Shown: piece by piece, positions 54,852 through 63,441 of the stretch
How positions within the stretch are numbered: the first letter of the stretch is position 1
Layout of the letters: each line of letters starts with the position of its first letter
From: Lachnospiraceae bacterium NC2008
GTDB taxonomy: Bacteria > Bacillota > Clostridia > Lachnospirales > Lachnospiraceae
Assembly (NCBI GenBank): GCA_000687675.1
Contig: JHWS01000005.1
Span: 186,001-250,000 of the forward strand
Reading direction: 5' to 3'
Length of the DNA: 64,000 bases
Translations under genes and position numbers: made by a program
The notes under the pieces: model-generated
Database searches by the model: none
Seen by the model: only the letters and a program-made list of their open reading frames with translations
Told to the model about the DNA's origin: nothing

Positions 54852-56444
54852 ATGAGTCAGAAACCAGTAGTATTAATGGTGCTCGATGGATATGGACTTT
54901 CAGACGAGCATGAGAATAATGCCATCTATATGGCAAAAACACCAGTTATGGATAAGCTTATGGCACAGTATCCATTCGCTAAGGGTTATGCATCAGGACT
55001 TTCAGTAGGTCTTCCAGACGGACAGATGGGTAACTCAGAGGTAGGACATATGAATATCGGTTCAGGCCGTATCATCTATCAGGATCTTACACTTATTACA
55101 AAGTATATTGAAGATGGTGTGTTCTTCGAGAATGAAGAACTTCTTCGTGCAATTGATAACTGTAAGAAGAATAACTCAGACCTTCATGTTTGGGGTCTTC
55201 TTTCAGACGGTGGTGTACACAGCCACAATACACATCTTTATGCTATTCTTGAGCTTTGCAAGAAGCAGAATTTTGAAAATGTTTATATTCACCCATTCTT
55301 TGATGGTCGTGATACTCCACCTGCATCAGGTAAGGGATACCTTGAAGAACTTGTTGCTAAGATTAAAGAAATCGGTGTTGGTAAGGTTGCATCACTTCAT
55401 GGTCGTTATTATGCAATGGACAGAGATAACAACTGGGATCGTATCCAGAAGTCTTATGATGCACTTGTTCTTGGTGAAGGAAACAAGGCTACAGACCCTG
55501 TAGCTGCTATGCAGGCTTCATATGATGCAGAAGTAACAGATGAGTTCGTTATCCCAACAGTTATTACTGATGAAGCAGGTAAGCCACTTAGCACTGTTAA
55601 GGCTAATGACTCAGTTATCTTCTTTAACTTCCGTCCTGACCGTGCAAGAGAAATCACAAAGGCATTCTGCTTTAGTGATGCTGATATTGCAGCAGCTGAT
55701 GGTGATGCTAGTGATACAAAGTGCGTTAAGTTCCTTAAGAGAGCTAACGGATTTATGCCTATTACATATGTATGCTTCAAGGATTATGATGAGACAATCG
55801 GTAACAAGTATGTTGCATTCAAGAAGCCAGAAATTAAGAATACATTTGGTGAATATCTTGCAAACAATGGTCTTCACCAGCTTCGTATCGCTGAGACAGA
55901 GAAGTATGCTCACGTAACATTCTTCTTCAACGGTGGTCTTGAAGATCCTAATAAGGGTGAGGATCGTACACTTGTTAACTCACCAAAGGTTGCTACATAT
56001 GACCTTAAGCCAGAGATGAGTGCTCCAGAAGTAAGCGAGAAGCTTGATGCAGCTATCACATCTGGTACATATGATGTAATCATCATCAACTTTGCTAACC
56101 CAGATATGGTTGGTCATACAGGTAAGCTTGACGCAGCTATCAAGGCTGTTGAGAGAGTAGATGAGTGCGTTGGTGCTGCATTTGATGCAGTTATGAAGAT
56201 GAACGGTGTTCTCTTCATCTGCGCTGACCACGGTAATGCAGAACAGATGTGGAACAAGGAGACCAATGCTCCTCACACAGCTCATACAACAAACCCAGTT
56301 CCATTCATCCTTTGCAACTATGATGATTCATACACAATTAAAGAAGGCGGTAGACTTTGCGATATCGCTCCAACACTTCTTCAGGTTATGGGTCTTCCAC
56401 AGCCAGCAGAGATGACAGGTGAAAGCCTTCTTATCAAGAAGTAA
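54852..56444 (+). CDS. gpmI: 2,3-bisphosphoglycerate-independent phosphoglycerate mutase
   Basis: A 530-residue alkaline-phosphatase-superfamily enzyme. The catalytic Ser is in GQMGNSEVGH, with metal sites in VLMVLDGYG, DGRDTPP, FRPDR and CADHGNAEQM. It converts 3- to 2-phosphoglycerate in glycolysis and needs Mn2+. AAGGAG lies before ATG. Codons are strongly biased, as expected for high expression. It is monocistronic between two terminators. Confidence 0.96.
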   Translation: MSQKPVVLMVLDGYGLSDEHENNAIYMAKTPVMDKLMAQYPFAKGYASGLSVGLPDGQMGNSEVGHMNIGSGRIIYQDLTLITKYIEDGVFFENEELLRAIDNCKKNNSDLHVWGLLSDGGVHSHNTHLYAILELCKKQNFENVYIHPFFDGRDTPPASGKGYLEELVAKIKEIGVGKVASLHGRYYAMDRDNNWDRIQKSYDALVLGEGNKATDPVAAMQASYDAEVTDEFVIPTVITDEAGKPLSTVKANDSVIFFNFRPDRAREITKAFCFSDADIAAADGDASDTKCVKFLKRANGFMPITYVCFKDYDETIGNKYVAFKKPEIKNTFGEYLANNGLHQLRIAETEKYAHVTFFFNGGLEDPNKGEDRTLVNSPKVATYDLKPEMSAPEVSEKLDAAITSGTYDVIIINFANPDMVGHTGKLDAAIKAVERVDECVGAAFDAVMKMNGVLFICADHGNAEQMWNKETNAPHTAHTTNPVPFILCNYDDSYTIKEGGRLCDIAPTLLQVMGLPQPAEMTGESLLIKK

Positions 56445-56475
56445 TCTTTAATAAAGAAATACAATAATTAATAGG

Positions 56476-56506
56476 CTGCAGGACCTAATGGTCCTGCAGT
56501 TTTTTA
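56476..56506 (+). terminator. Terminator after gpmI
   Basis: A perfect 10-bp stem CTGCAGGACC/GGTCCTGCAG (56476-56485 with 56490-56499), loop TAAT and T's. Confidence 0.9.
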
Positions 56507-56515
56507 TGTTATAAT
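56507..56515 (+). promoter_or_regulatory. Extended -10 promoter; likely leaderless start
   Basis: TGT-TATAAT with TATAAT at 56510-56515 lies only 6 nt before the ATG at 56522, and no Shine-Dalgarno sequence fits between. Transcription would start at or next to the A of ATG, so the mRNA appears leaderless. Confidence 0.55.
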
Positions 56516-56521
56516 TATCCT

Positions 56522-59164
56522 ATGAAAAATAATCTTGTAGCAGGCATACTTGCCCATGTAGATGCTGGTAAGACAACCTTATCAGAAAGCCTTTTATTTA
56601 ATACAGGGGTTATAAAATCTGCAGGTAGAGTAGATTCGAAAAATACATATCTTGATACTGATCAGGTAGAGAGAAGCCGAGGCATAACCATCTATTCTAA
56701 GAATGCCAGACTTCCTATTTCAGACTCGTCAGACTTAATTCTTATAGATACACCGGGACATGTTGATTTTAGTACAGAAACAGAAAGAGCACTGTCTGTT
56801 CTTGACTTTGCCATACTGCTAATAAGCGGTTCTTCAGGAGTACAACCTCATACCAAAACTCTGTGGAACCTGCTAAAGATATATAATATTCCAACCCTTA
56901 TATTCGTAAATAAGATGGATATGCCAGGTACAGTTTCGGATAAACTTTTATCAGAAATTAAGTCTAAGTTATCCGACAGCGTGGTAGCATTCTCAGACTT
57001 TTCAAACGAAGAATATATAACTAGAGCAGAAGAAAGCATATATGAAGATGTGGCTTCATGTGATGAGACTATTATGGATAAATTCTTATCAGATGGAAGT
57101 CTTAATAATGATGACATTAATAAGCTTTTTTATGAAAGAAAGATATTCCCTCTTTTCTTTGGCTCAGCCCTTAAGAATCAGGGAGTAGACATATTTATAG
57201 ACTTTTTAAAAAAGATAAATCCTATAAATGAGGCTAACCAAAACCAGGATGAGTTTGGTGCCATGGTTTACAAGATAAGTCATGATGATCAGGGAAAAAG
57301 GCTGACCTACTTAAAAGTTACCTCAGGTTCTCTTAAGGTTAAGTCTATGCTTGGAGAAGAGAAGGTTAATGAGCTTAGAGCTTATTCAGGTATCAAATAT
57401 ACTTCTTTATCTGAAGCTACAAAAGGTGACGTAGTAGCTATTCCAGGTCTTAATAGTACCCATGCAGGTGATACATTTGGCTGTGCCAAAAACAGGTTTT
57501 CTTCGGTGTTGGCACCGGCCCTTTCCTATGCAGTTCATTATCCGAAGGATATGGATAATACCCGTATGCTACAGATTTTAACTGAGCTTCAGGATGAGGA
57601 CCCTTCACTAAATGTAGCCTACAACTCAGAAACCAGAGAGATTAATGTATCTCTTATGGGGGATATACAGACAGAGGTTCTTAAGAATACTCTTATTACA
57701 AGATATGGAGTTGATGTAACCTTTAGCGATGGAAAGATATGCTACAAGGAAACTATAGACGGCTCAGCTATTGGCGTAGGGCATTTTGAACCGCTTCGTC
57801 ACTATGCAGAAGCACAGATTAAATTAGAACCTCTTGAAAGAGGTGCAGGTATGGAGTATGACGCTGACCTGTCTACTGACCTGCTTGATAAGAACTGGCA
57901 GAGACTTATCCTTACCCATATGCAGGAACGGTGGCACAGAGGTGTTCTTATAGGTGCACCACTTACTGATGTCAAACTTACTTTGGTGGCAGGTAAGGCT
58001 CATGTTAAGCATACTGAAGGCGGCGACTTTAGACAGGCAACATACAGAAGTATAAGACAGGGACTTATGAAACTAAGAGAAATGGGTTCCTGCAGAATAC
58101 TAGAGCCATACTATGAATATACACTCAGGATTCCTGACAATCTTGTGGGAAGGGCTATGACTGATATAGCTTCTATGAATGGAACCTCTTCCATTACAGA
58201 TAATGATTATGAAAACAACCTTACTACCCTTACAGGCAAGGCCCCGGTATCTACTATGAATGGATATCTTAAAGAGGTTACTGCTTATTCTAAGGGACTT
58301 GGAGAATTATCTCTTTCTCTTGCAGGTTATGAGCTATGCCATAACGAAGAGGAGGTTATTGCTTCCCATCCGTATAATCCGGAAAGTGATATAAGAAATA
58401 CACCTGACTCAGTATTTTGTATGCATGGAGCAGGTACAGTGATTCCTTGGAATCAGGTGGATGAGTATAAACATGTAGCATACGATGAATCGCTTGGGAC
58501 AGCTTCTCTAATATCGGATAAGGAATCTCTTAACCTGTCTAAGGCTGCCAATGAAAAAAGGAAACAATTCGAGAAAACTACTAATGATGACTTATTTGTA
58601 TCAACTGAGGAGATAGACCAGATTCTAACCCAAAACTCACTTGCCAATGCCAGCGTGCAAAGAAAGAACTGGGGCTATAGACCTTCTAAACCGAAACCAG
58701 TAACTGACGTGGTATACAAGGGAACTGTATACAAAGAAAAATATATGCTGGTAGATGGATATAATCTTATATTTGCCTGGGAAGAACTTGGAAGTTTGGC
58801 AAAAGAGTCGCTTAATGCAGCATCAGGCAAACTTAACGATTTATTATGTAACTATCAGGCTATTACAGGAATAAATCTGATTGTAGTCTATGATGCATAT
58901 AAGCTTAAGGGACATAAAACAGAGGAGAATCCTTATCATAATATTACTGTTGTATATACCAAAGAGGCTCAGACAGCTGACCAGTATATAGAACGATATG
59001 CTAATAAGCATGCAGGCAAATATGATATTACAGTTGTAACTTCTGATGGCCTTGAGCAAGTTATTATAAGAGGTCAAGGCTGCAAACTAATCTCTTCAAG
59101 AGAATTTATAAAGCATATGGAAGTTACCAGTAAAGAATTCAATGAGCTTCACGGGGTAAAGTAA
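56522..59164 (+). CDS. TetM/EF-G-like translational GTPase fused to a Rae1/YacP-like NYN ribonuclease domain
   Basis: An 880-residue protein. Residues 1 to about 640 are a TetM/TetO-type EF-G paralogue: G1 AHVDAGKTT (11-19), RGIT (53-56), DTPGH (76-80) and NKMD (130-133), followed by domains II-V. After a charged linker (about 665-735), residues 740-870 match YacP/Rae1 (YMLVDGYNLIFAW, LIVVYDAYKLKG, TADQYIER, TSDGLEQ) with acidic residues D745, D791, D820 and D842 of an NYN/PIN nuclease. Rae1 of Bacillus cuts mRNA in the ribosomal A site; TetM-like factors also bind there. Drug resistance is possible but not assumed. Confidence 0.9.
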   Translation: MKNNLVAGILAHVDAGKTTLSESLLFNTGVIKSAGRVDSKNTYLDTDQVERSRGITIYSKNARLPISDSSDLILIDTPGHVDFSTETERALSVLDFAILLISGSSGVQPHTKTLWNLLKIYNIPTLIFVNKMDMPGTVSDKLLSEIKSKLSDSVVAFSDFSNEEYITRAEESIYEDVASCDETIMDKFLSDGSLNNDDINKLFYERKIFPLFFGSALKNQGVDIFIDFLKKINPINEANQNQDEFGAMVYKISHDDQGKRLTYLKVTSGSLKVKSMLGEEKVNELRAYSGIKYTSLSEATKGDVVAIPGLNSTHAGDTFGCAKNRFSSVLAPALSYAVHYPKDMDNTRMLQILTELQDEDPSLNVAYNSETREINVSLMGDIQTEVLKNTLITRYGVDVTFSDGKICYKETIDGSAIGVGHFEPLRHYAEAQIKLEPLERGAGMEYDADLSTDLLDKNWQRLILTHMQERWHRGVLIGAPLTDVKLTLVAGKAHVKHTEGGDFRQATYRSIRQGLMKLREMGSCRILEPYYEYTLRIPDNLVGRAMTDIASMNGTSSITDNDYENNLTTLTGKAPVSTMNGYLKEVTAYSKGLGELSLSLAGYELCHNEEEVIASHPYNPESDIRNTPDSVFCMHGAGTVIPWNQVDEYKHVAYDESLGTASLISDKESLNLSKAANEKRKQFEKTTNDDLFVSTEEIDQILTQNSLANASVQRKNWGYRPSKPKPVTDVVYKGTVYKEKYMLVDGYNLIFAWEELGSLAKESLNAASGKLNDLLCNYQAITGINLIVVYDAYKLKGHKTEENPYHNITVVYTKEAQTADQYIERYANKHAGKYDITVVTSDGLEQVIIRGQGCKLISSREFIKHMEVTSKEFNELHGVK

Positions 59165-59175
59165 AAGGAATATAG

Positions 59176-60441
59176 ATGATAGCTACAACACTTTGCTATA
59201 TAAAAAATAATAAGGACGAATATCTTCTTCTTCACAGAGTAAAAAAGGTTAATGATATTAATGAAGGAAAGTGGATAGGAGTTGGAGGCAAGCTTGAAGA
59301 GGGCGAGACTCCTGACCAGTGCGTAGTTCGTGAGGTATACGAAGAAACAGGGCTTACTCTTACAAACTACCACTGCCACGGCCTTGTAAAGTTTATATCT
59401 GACCAGTATGAAGCTGAGGATATGTATCTGTATTCAGCAGATGGATATGATGGCAGCCTTATAGAAGACTGCAATGAAGGAGAACTTGTCTGGGTTCATA
59501 AGGATAAAGTTCTTGAACTTCCAACATGGGAGGGAGACAAATACTTTCTTAAGCCTCTTTTAGAAGGTCAGAATAGAATAGATATGCTTGTGGAATATAA
59601 AGGGGATGAACTTGTAAGATGTGAAAATCTTGCTAGTCCGGTTAATACCATAAAGAGTAATGTATTAACCTATCCTCATGGATTTTCAACAAGAACAGGC
59701 GGGGTAAGTGAAGGTATTTACAAGTCACTTAACCTTGGTATGAAACTTGGAGATGATTGGAGACGAGTATGGGAGAATTATAATCGATTCTTATCATCTG
59801 TTGGAATAAAGCAAAGAGACTTTGTATGTGGTAATCAGGTTCATGGTAATTCTGTTCACATTGCAACTTCTAAGGACCTTCGAGTAGCTTATGGAAAAGG
59901 TAATATCTATGAAGTAGATGGATATGTAACTAATGAGCCTGGAGTACCTATTGTAGTATTTACAGCAGACTGTGTACCTGTTCTTTTAGAAGATAGAAAG
60001 CATGGAGTTATAGGTGCTCTTCACTGTGGCTGGAGAAGTACAGTAGCAGATATAGAAAAAGAAGGCATAGATAAGATGGTACTTCTAGGAGCTAGAAAAG
60101 AGAATATACATATAGCAATAGGACCTGCAATAGAAGCTTCCTGTTTTGAAGTTGGAAGTGAAGTTGTAGAGGCAGCAGAAAAACTTATAGGCGGTGCCGC
60201 CAGCAGGTTTTATGAAAAGGAAACTGACAAAGTAACTGGAGAGATTATCCGGTGCAAGTTTTTACTAAACCTTAAAGGAATAATAAAAGAGCGTTTTACT
60301 CAGCTTGGAGTAAAAGAAGAATTTATAGAAATAATTAATGAATGTACTATGTGTAATCCAGACAAATTCTGGTCTCACAGATATACTAAAGGACAAAGAG
60401 GAAGTCAGGCTTCTATAATCTCTATTCCACCTCTAAAATAA
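59176..60441 (+). CDS. NUDIX hydrolase fused to a PgeF/YfiH (laccase-fold) domain
   Basis: A 421-residue fusion. Residues 1-140 are a NUDIX domain with an intact box (residues 38-60, GGKLEEGETPDQCVVREVYE followed by ETGL), MutT/YtkD-like. Residues about 168-421 are the PgeF/YfiH domain (GFSTRTGGVSEGIYKSLNLG, NQVHG, FTADCVPVLL, LHCGWRST), whose relatives act as purine nucleoside phosphorylases/adenosine deaminases and remove wrong peptidoglycan precursors. The fusion suggests coupled nucleotide clean-up and purine salvage. AAAAGGA lies before ATG, 11 nt after the GTPase stop. Confidence 0.92.
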   Translation: MIATTLCYIKNNKDEYLLLHRVKKVNDINEGKWIGVGGKLEEGETPDQCVVREVYEETGLTLTNYHCHGLVKFISDQYEAEDMYLYSADGYDGSLIEDCNEGELVWVHKDKVLELPTWEGDKYFLKPLLEGQNRIDMLVEYKGDELVRCENLASPVNTIKSNVLTYPHGFSTRTGGVSEGIYKSLNLGMKLGDDWRRVWENYNRFLSSVGIKQRDFVCGNQVHGNSVHIATSKDLRVAYGKGNIYEVDGYVTNEPGVPIVVFTADCVPVLLEDRKHGVIGALHCGWRSTVADIEKEGIDKMVLLGARKENIHIAIGPAIEASCFEVGSEVVEAAEKLIGGAASRFYEKETDKVTGEIIRCKFLLNLKGIIKERFTQLGVKEEFIEIINECTMCNPDKFWSHRYTKGQRGSQASIISIPPLK

Positions 60442-60479
60442 AGGGGATAAAGGGAATAAAGCTATAAAAGGGAATCTTT

Positions 60480-60947
60480 ATGGAATATAAAATATATCCA
60501 GCAAAAACAGAAGAGTGGGAAGATGCTATGGCTCTATCCTGGAGGGTGTTTAATATATACGAAGCTCCAGAATACAGTCAGGAAGGCATAGACAGTTTTC
60601 TTAACTTTATTTCAGATCAAAACCTATACAAGATGTTTTGCAGAGGGTTCTATAAACTCTACCTTGCTAAAGATAGTGATGGAAAACTGTTAGGTGTAAT
60701 AGGTGTTAGAAATAAAAATCATATATCTTTACTATTTGTTGAAAGCAAGGCTCATAAGCAGGGAATAGGTTCAGCTCTTATGGACTATGCCTTAAAAGAA
60801 ATAAGAGGTCATTATCATTTGGAATATGCAACGGTTAATTCCTCAACTTATGCAGAAGGCTTTTATCACAAACTTGGTTTCGTTGATATGGGGCCTAAGC
60901 AGGAGAGCCAGGGTTTAATTTACACCCCAATGCAAATTATCTTTTAA
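60480..60947 (+). CDS. GNAT-family N-acetyltransferase
   Basis: A 155-residue GNAT protein. The acetyl-CoA motif is VESKAHKQGIGSALMDYALK (Q/RxxGxG/A), and the C-terminus has FYHKLGFVDMG. The substrate, an amine of a small molecule or protein, cannot be told. A weak AAGGGA site precedes ATG. It lies 38 nt after the NUDIX-PgeF gene on the same strand. Confidence 0.9.
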   Translation: MEYKIYPAKTEEWEDAMALSWRVFNIYEAPEYSQEGIDSFLNFISDQNLYKMFCRGFYKLYLAKDSDGKLLGVIGVRNKNHISLLFVESKAHKQGIGSALMDYALKEIRGHYHLEYATVNSSTYAEGFYHKLGFVDMGPKQESQGLIYTPMQIIF

Positions 60948-61081
60948 TATCACTTCAGAATAAAAACTACCAATCGGTCGTAAAAATACGAATATATAGT
61001 TGCAATCTTTTTGGGAATACCTTATTATATGTCTAGAAGATATTAATAAGTTTTTTTCACATACATATTAGGAGATATTAC

Positions 61082-61735
61082 ATGAAAGAAGACTACTTAA
61101 AGAAGTTAAGATTTTGCGGTATATTTGGAATTATTAATTTCTTATCCTATCTTGCAGGAGTTCTATTTGCACCACTTGCCTATCCGGGATATGACTGGAT
61201 GAGCCAGGCAGTAAGTGATTTATCAGCAGACACAGCTCCATCACTTATGCTTTGGAAACAGCTTACAGCACTGTATGGATCCACAGGACTTGTTTCTGTT
61301 ATGGCTGTATGCATATATGTTTCAGTTACAAAAGCTGGAAATAAAATATTCAGAGCTGGTATCTATTTATTTGCCATAATGAATTGGATATCAAGTATAG
61401 GGTATGAGATGTTTCCACTTTCTAAAGCGGGGAAAGAAATTAAGGGTTTCCAAAACATTATGCATGTATATGTTATAACTGCAGCAGTAGTAGTTACTTC
61501 TATAGTCTCGCTGATACTCATTATAGTTGGAGGTTTCAGGAAGACTAAAAATATAGAAACTGCAATCTGGGCAGCTATAGCTTTAGCCATGATGTTTATA
61601 GGTGCTATAGGTACGGGAGCTGTACCTAAACAGTATTTTGGTATAGTAGAGAGATTCAGTGTATTTGCTGCTGTAGGATTTGATATGATTCTGGGTATAC
61701 AATTACTTAGAGGAGCATACAAAACTCAGGAGTAA
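61082..61735 (+). CDS. DUF998-family membrane protein
   Basis: A 217-residue protein with six membrane helices and the DUF998 pattern YPGYDWMSQAVSDLSADTAPS in the first loop and GYEMFPL in the third segment. Members are uncharacterised. AGGAGA lies before ATG. A perfect-stem terminator follows. Confidence 0.85.
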   Translation: MKEDYLKKLRFCGIFGIINFLSYLAGVLFAPLAYPGYDWMSQAVSDLSADTAPSLMLWKQLTALYGSTGLVSVMAVCIYVSVTKAGNKIFRAGIYLFAIMNWISSIGYEMFPLSKAGKEIKGFQNIMHVYVITAAVVVTSIVSLILIIVGGFRKTKNIETAIWAAIALAMMFIGAIGTGAVPKQYFGIVERFSVFAAVGFDMILGIQLLRGAYKTQE

Positions 61736-61756
61736 ATAATACAATGATATAAATTA

Positions 61757-61800
61757 AAACCCTATGGAGGCAAATTTCATGCTGACATAGGGTTTATTTA
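61757..61800 (+). terminator. Terminator after the DUF998 gene
   Basis: AAACCCTATG/CATAGGGTTT (61757-61766 with 61786-61795), a 19-nt loop and ATTTA. An extended -10 (TGGTAAAAT, about 61845-61853) for the next gene lies beyond. Confidence 0.7.
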
Positions 61801-61918
61801 ATTTATGTTAATTATTTTTAGAGAAATTATTAAAAAAATGTGGTAAAATATCTTAAACTTTATAATTAAGATAAGTGTCTTTATTTTTAAGGTTGGTAAT
61901 CGGGGGAATAGTATACAA

Positions 61919-62527
61919 ATGAATAAGAATCAGATTCCTGAACAAATAGAGGGCATAGATGTTCAGGCAGGAATCACTAATTCAGGCTCGGAGGAAATCT
62001 TTCTTCGTGGTCTGGTAGATTTCTATAAGCTAATTGAAAATAAAAGCTCAAAGATTGAAAGCTGTATGTTAGAGGGTAAGGTTAGGGAACTTATTATAGA
62101 AGTTCATGGCCTAAAGAATACAGCCAGGATGATTGGTGCCCTGGAGCTTTCTGAAAAGTTTAAAAAAGTCGAAGAGATGGAAGGTCACTTTGACGATGAA
62201 GAGATTTTTGAAAGCACTGACCAGGTACTTGCTTATTACAAATCATTTATAGATATACTTAAGCCTATTGCTGATTCAGATAATGATGAAAAGAAGCACA
62301 TTAGTAAAGACGATTTTATTAGCCTTCTTACAACTTTAAAAGAAGCTATGGATGACTTTAATCTAGATGGTGCTGATAAAACCATGAAAGAGTTAAACAG
62401 TGTAGTTATACCTGATGCTCTTGTAAGTGGCATAAAAGAATTGGATGCCTTAGTAGCTGATGTAGCTATGGAAGAGGTTATCAATCTTACTGAAAAGTTA
62501 ATAAAAGAAAGTGCTAGTTGTTTCTAA
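61919..62527 (+). CDS. HPt-domain phosphotransfer protein
   Basis: A 202-residue protein. Residues about 25-115 form a four-helix HPt domain with phospho-acceptor His63 in EVHGLKNTARMIGA. A second helical part (residues 125-202) lacks such a His. HPt proteins carry phosphate between a sensor kinase and a receiver. The receiver protein follows after 21 nt; the kinase is not in the window. GGGGGA precedes ATG. Confidence 0.85.
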   Translation: MNKNQIPEQIEGIDVQAGITNSGSEEIFLRGLVDFYKLIENKSSKIESCMLEGKVRELIIEVHGLKNTARMIGALELSEKFKKVEEMEGHFDDEEIFESTDQVLAYYKSFIDILKPIADSDNDEKKHISKDDFISLLTTLKEAMDDFNLDGADKTMKELNSVVIPDALVSGIKELDALVADVAMEEVINLTEKLIKESASCF

Positions 62528-62548
62528 GTTAAAAGGGGAGAAACTGTA

Positions 62549-63328
62549 ATGGCAAAGATGAAGTTGCTGTTAGTGAGAAGCAAGGCGGGATTCCTAGTTA
62601 AATCATTTGCAAAGTATATTGCTTCTGACGAGGTGGATCTAATAGAAGTAGATCCTAATATCAACGCTATTAATGCTGTTGTTGACGGTGCCGACGGTAT
62701 TATCGTATATGCTGGTTTTGGTATCGAGGAACAAAAAGATGTAATTGTATATATTAAAGATAAGGTTATTGAAGAGAGCTTGCTATTATTCCTTATTGAA
62801 GGTGATTATGGAATAGAGGATACCTTGTCTTTACTTACCAGCCAGTCTGTAACACATATCTTTAGAAGACCTGTGGATATTAAAGAAGCTGCTTTGGTTA
62901 TAAGAGACTATGTGGAGCAGGATGGAAGAAAGAGTAAGAAGACTATTCTGGTTCTTGATGACTCAGGAGCCATGCTTCGAAATCTAAAATCTTGGCTTGG
63001 TAGCAAGTACGTAGTTGTTCCTGCTAACTCAGGTATTATGGCAATAAAATACATAAGCAGAAAGATTCCAGATCTTGTACTTCTCGATTATGAGATGCCT
63101 ATTGTTGATGGTAAGCAGGTTCTGGAGATGATACGAACGGAGACGGAGTTTGCAGATATTCCTGTTATATTCCTTACAAGTAAGGGAGACAAGGAAACTG
63201 TTATGGGAACCATGGCTCTGCATCCACAGGGATATATGTTAAAATCTCTTAGTCCTTCTGAAATAGTTAAGAATGTAGACGACTTTTTTGAAAGAAACGA
63301 GAATGAGAAAAAGCAGAAAAAAATATAA
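62549..63328 (+). CDS. Tandem receiver response regulator without output domain
   Basis: A 259-residue protein. The first receiver-like domain (residues 1-125) lacks the acidic pocket and phospho-acceptor pattern (NAVVDGADGIIVYAGFG). The second (about 133-250) is canonical, with ILVLDDSGAM, phospho-acceptor Asp in LVLLDYEMP, VIFLTSKGD and Lys in YMLKSLSP. No DNA-binding or enzyme domain follows. GGGGAG lies before ATG. It probably receives phosphate from the neighbouring HPt protein and acts by protein contact. Confidence 0.88.
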   Translation: MAKMKLLLVRSKAGFLVKSFAKYIASDEVDLIEVDPNINAINAVVDGADGIIVYAGFGIEEQKDVIVYIKDKVIEESLLLFLIEGDYGIEDTLSLLTSQSVTHIFRRPVDIKEAALVIRDYVEQDGRKSKKTILVLDDSGAMLRNLKSWLGSKYVVVPANSGIMAIKYISRKIPDLVLLDYEMPIVDGKQVLEMIRTETEFADIPVIFLTSKGDKETVMGTMALHPQGYMLKSLSPSEIVKNVDDFFERNENEKKQKKI

Positions 63329-63345
63329 TATTTAAAAGCTAAACA

Positions 63346-63374
63346 AAGGAGAACCTAACTTATAGGTTCTCCTT
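63346..63374 (+). terminator. Terminator after the receiver gene
   Basis: A perfect 12-bp stem AAGGAGAACCTA/TAGGTTCTCCTT (63346-63357 with 63363-63374) with a 5-nt loop; the T-tract is weak (GCATTATTT). Confidence 0.75.
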
Positions 63375-63441
63375 GCATTATTTACGGGCATAAGAACATT
63401 GATTATAATATAGAAAAAACTTTAGAAGCGAGACAGAAAAT

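Noticed and set aside
55454-55917. Several 100-130 codon frames within gpmI on both strands
   Set aside because: All are shadows of gpmI, whose codon bias opens other frames.
56522-59164. Plain tetracycline-resistance gene tet(M)
   Set aside because: The protein is about 240 residues longer than TetM, ends in a Rae1-like nuclease domain and sits in a core-like neighbourhood, so resistance should not be assumed.
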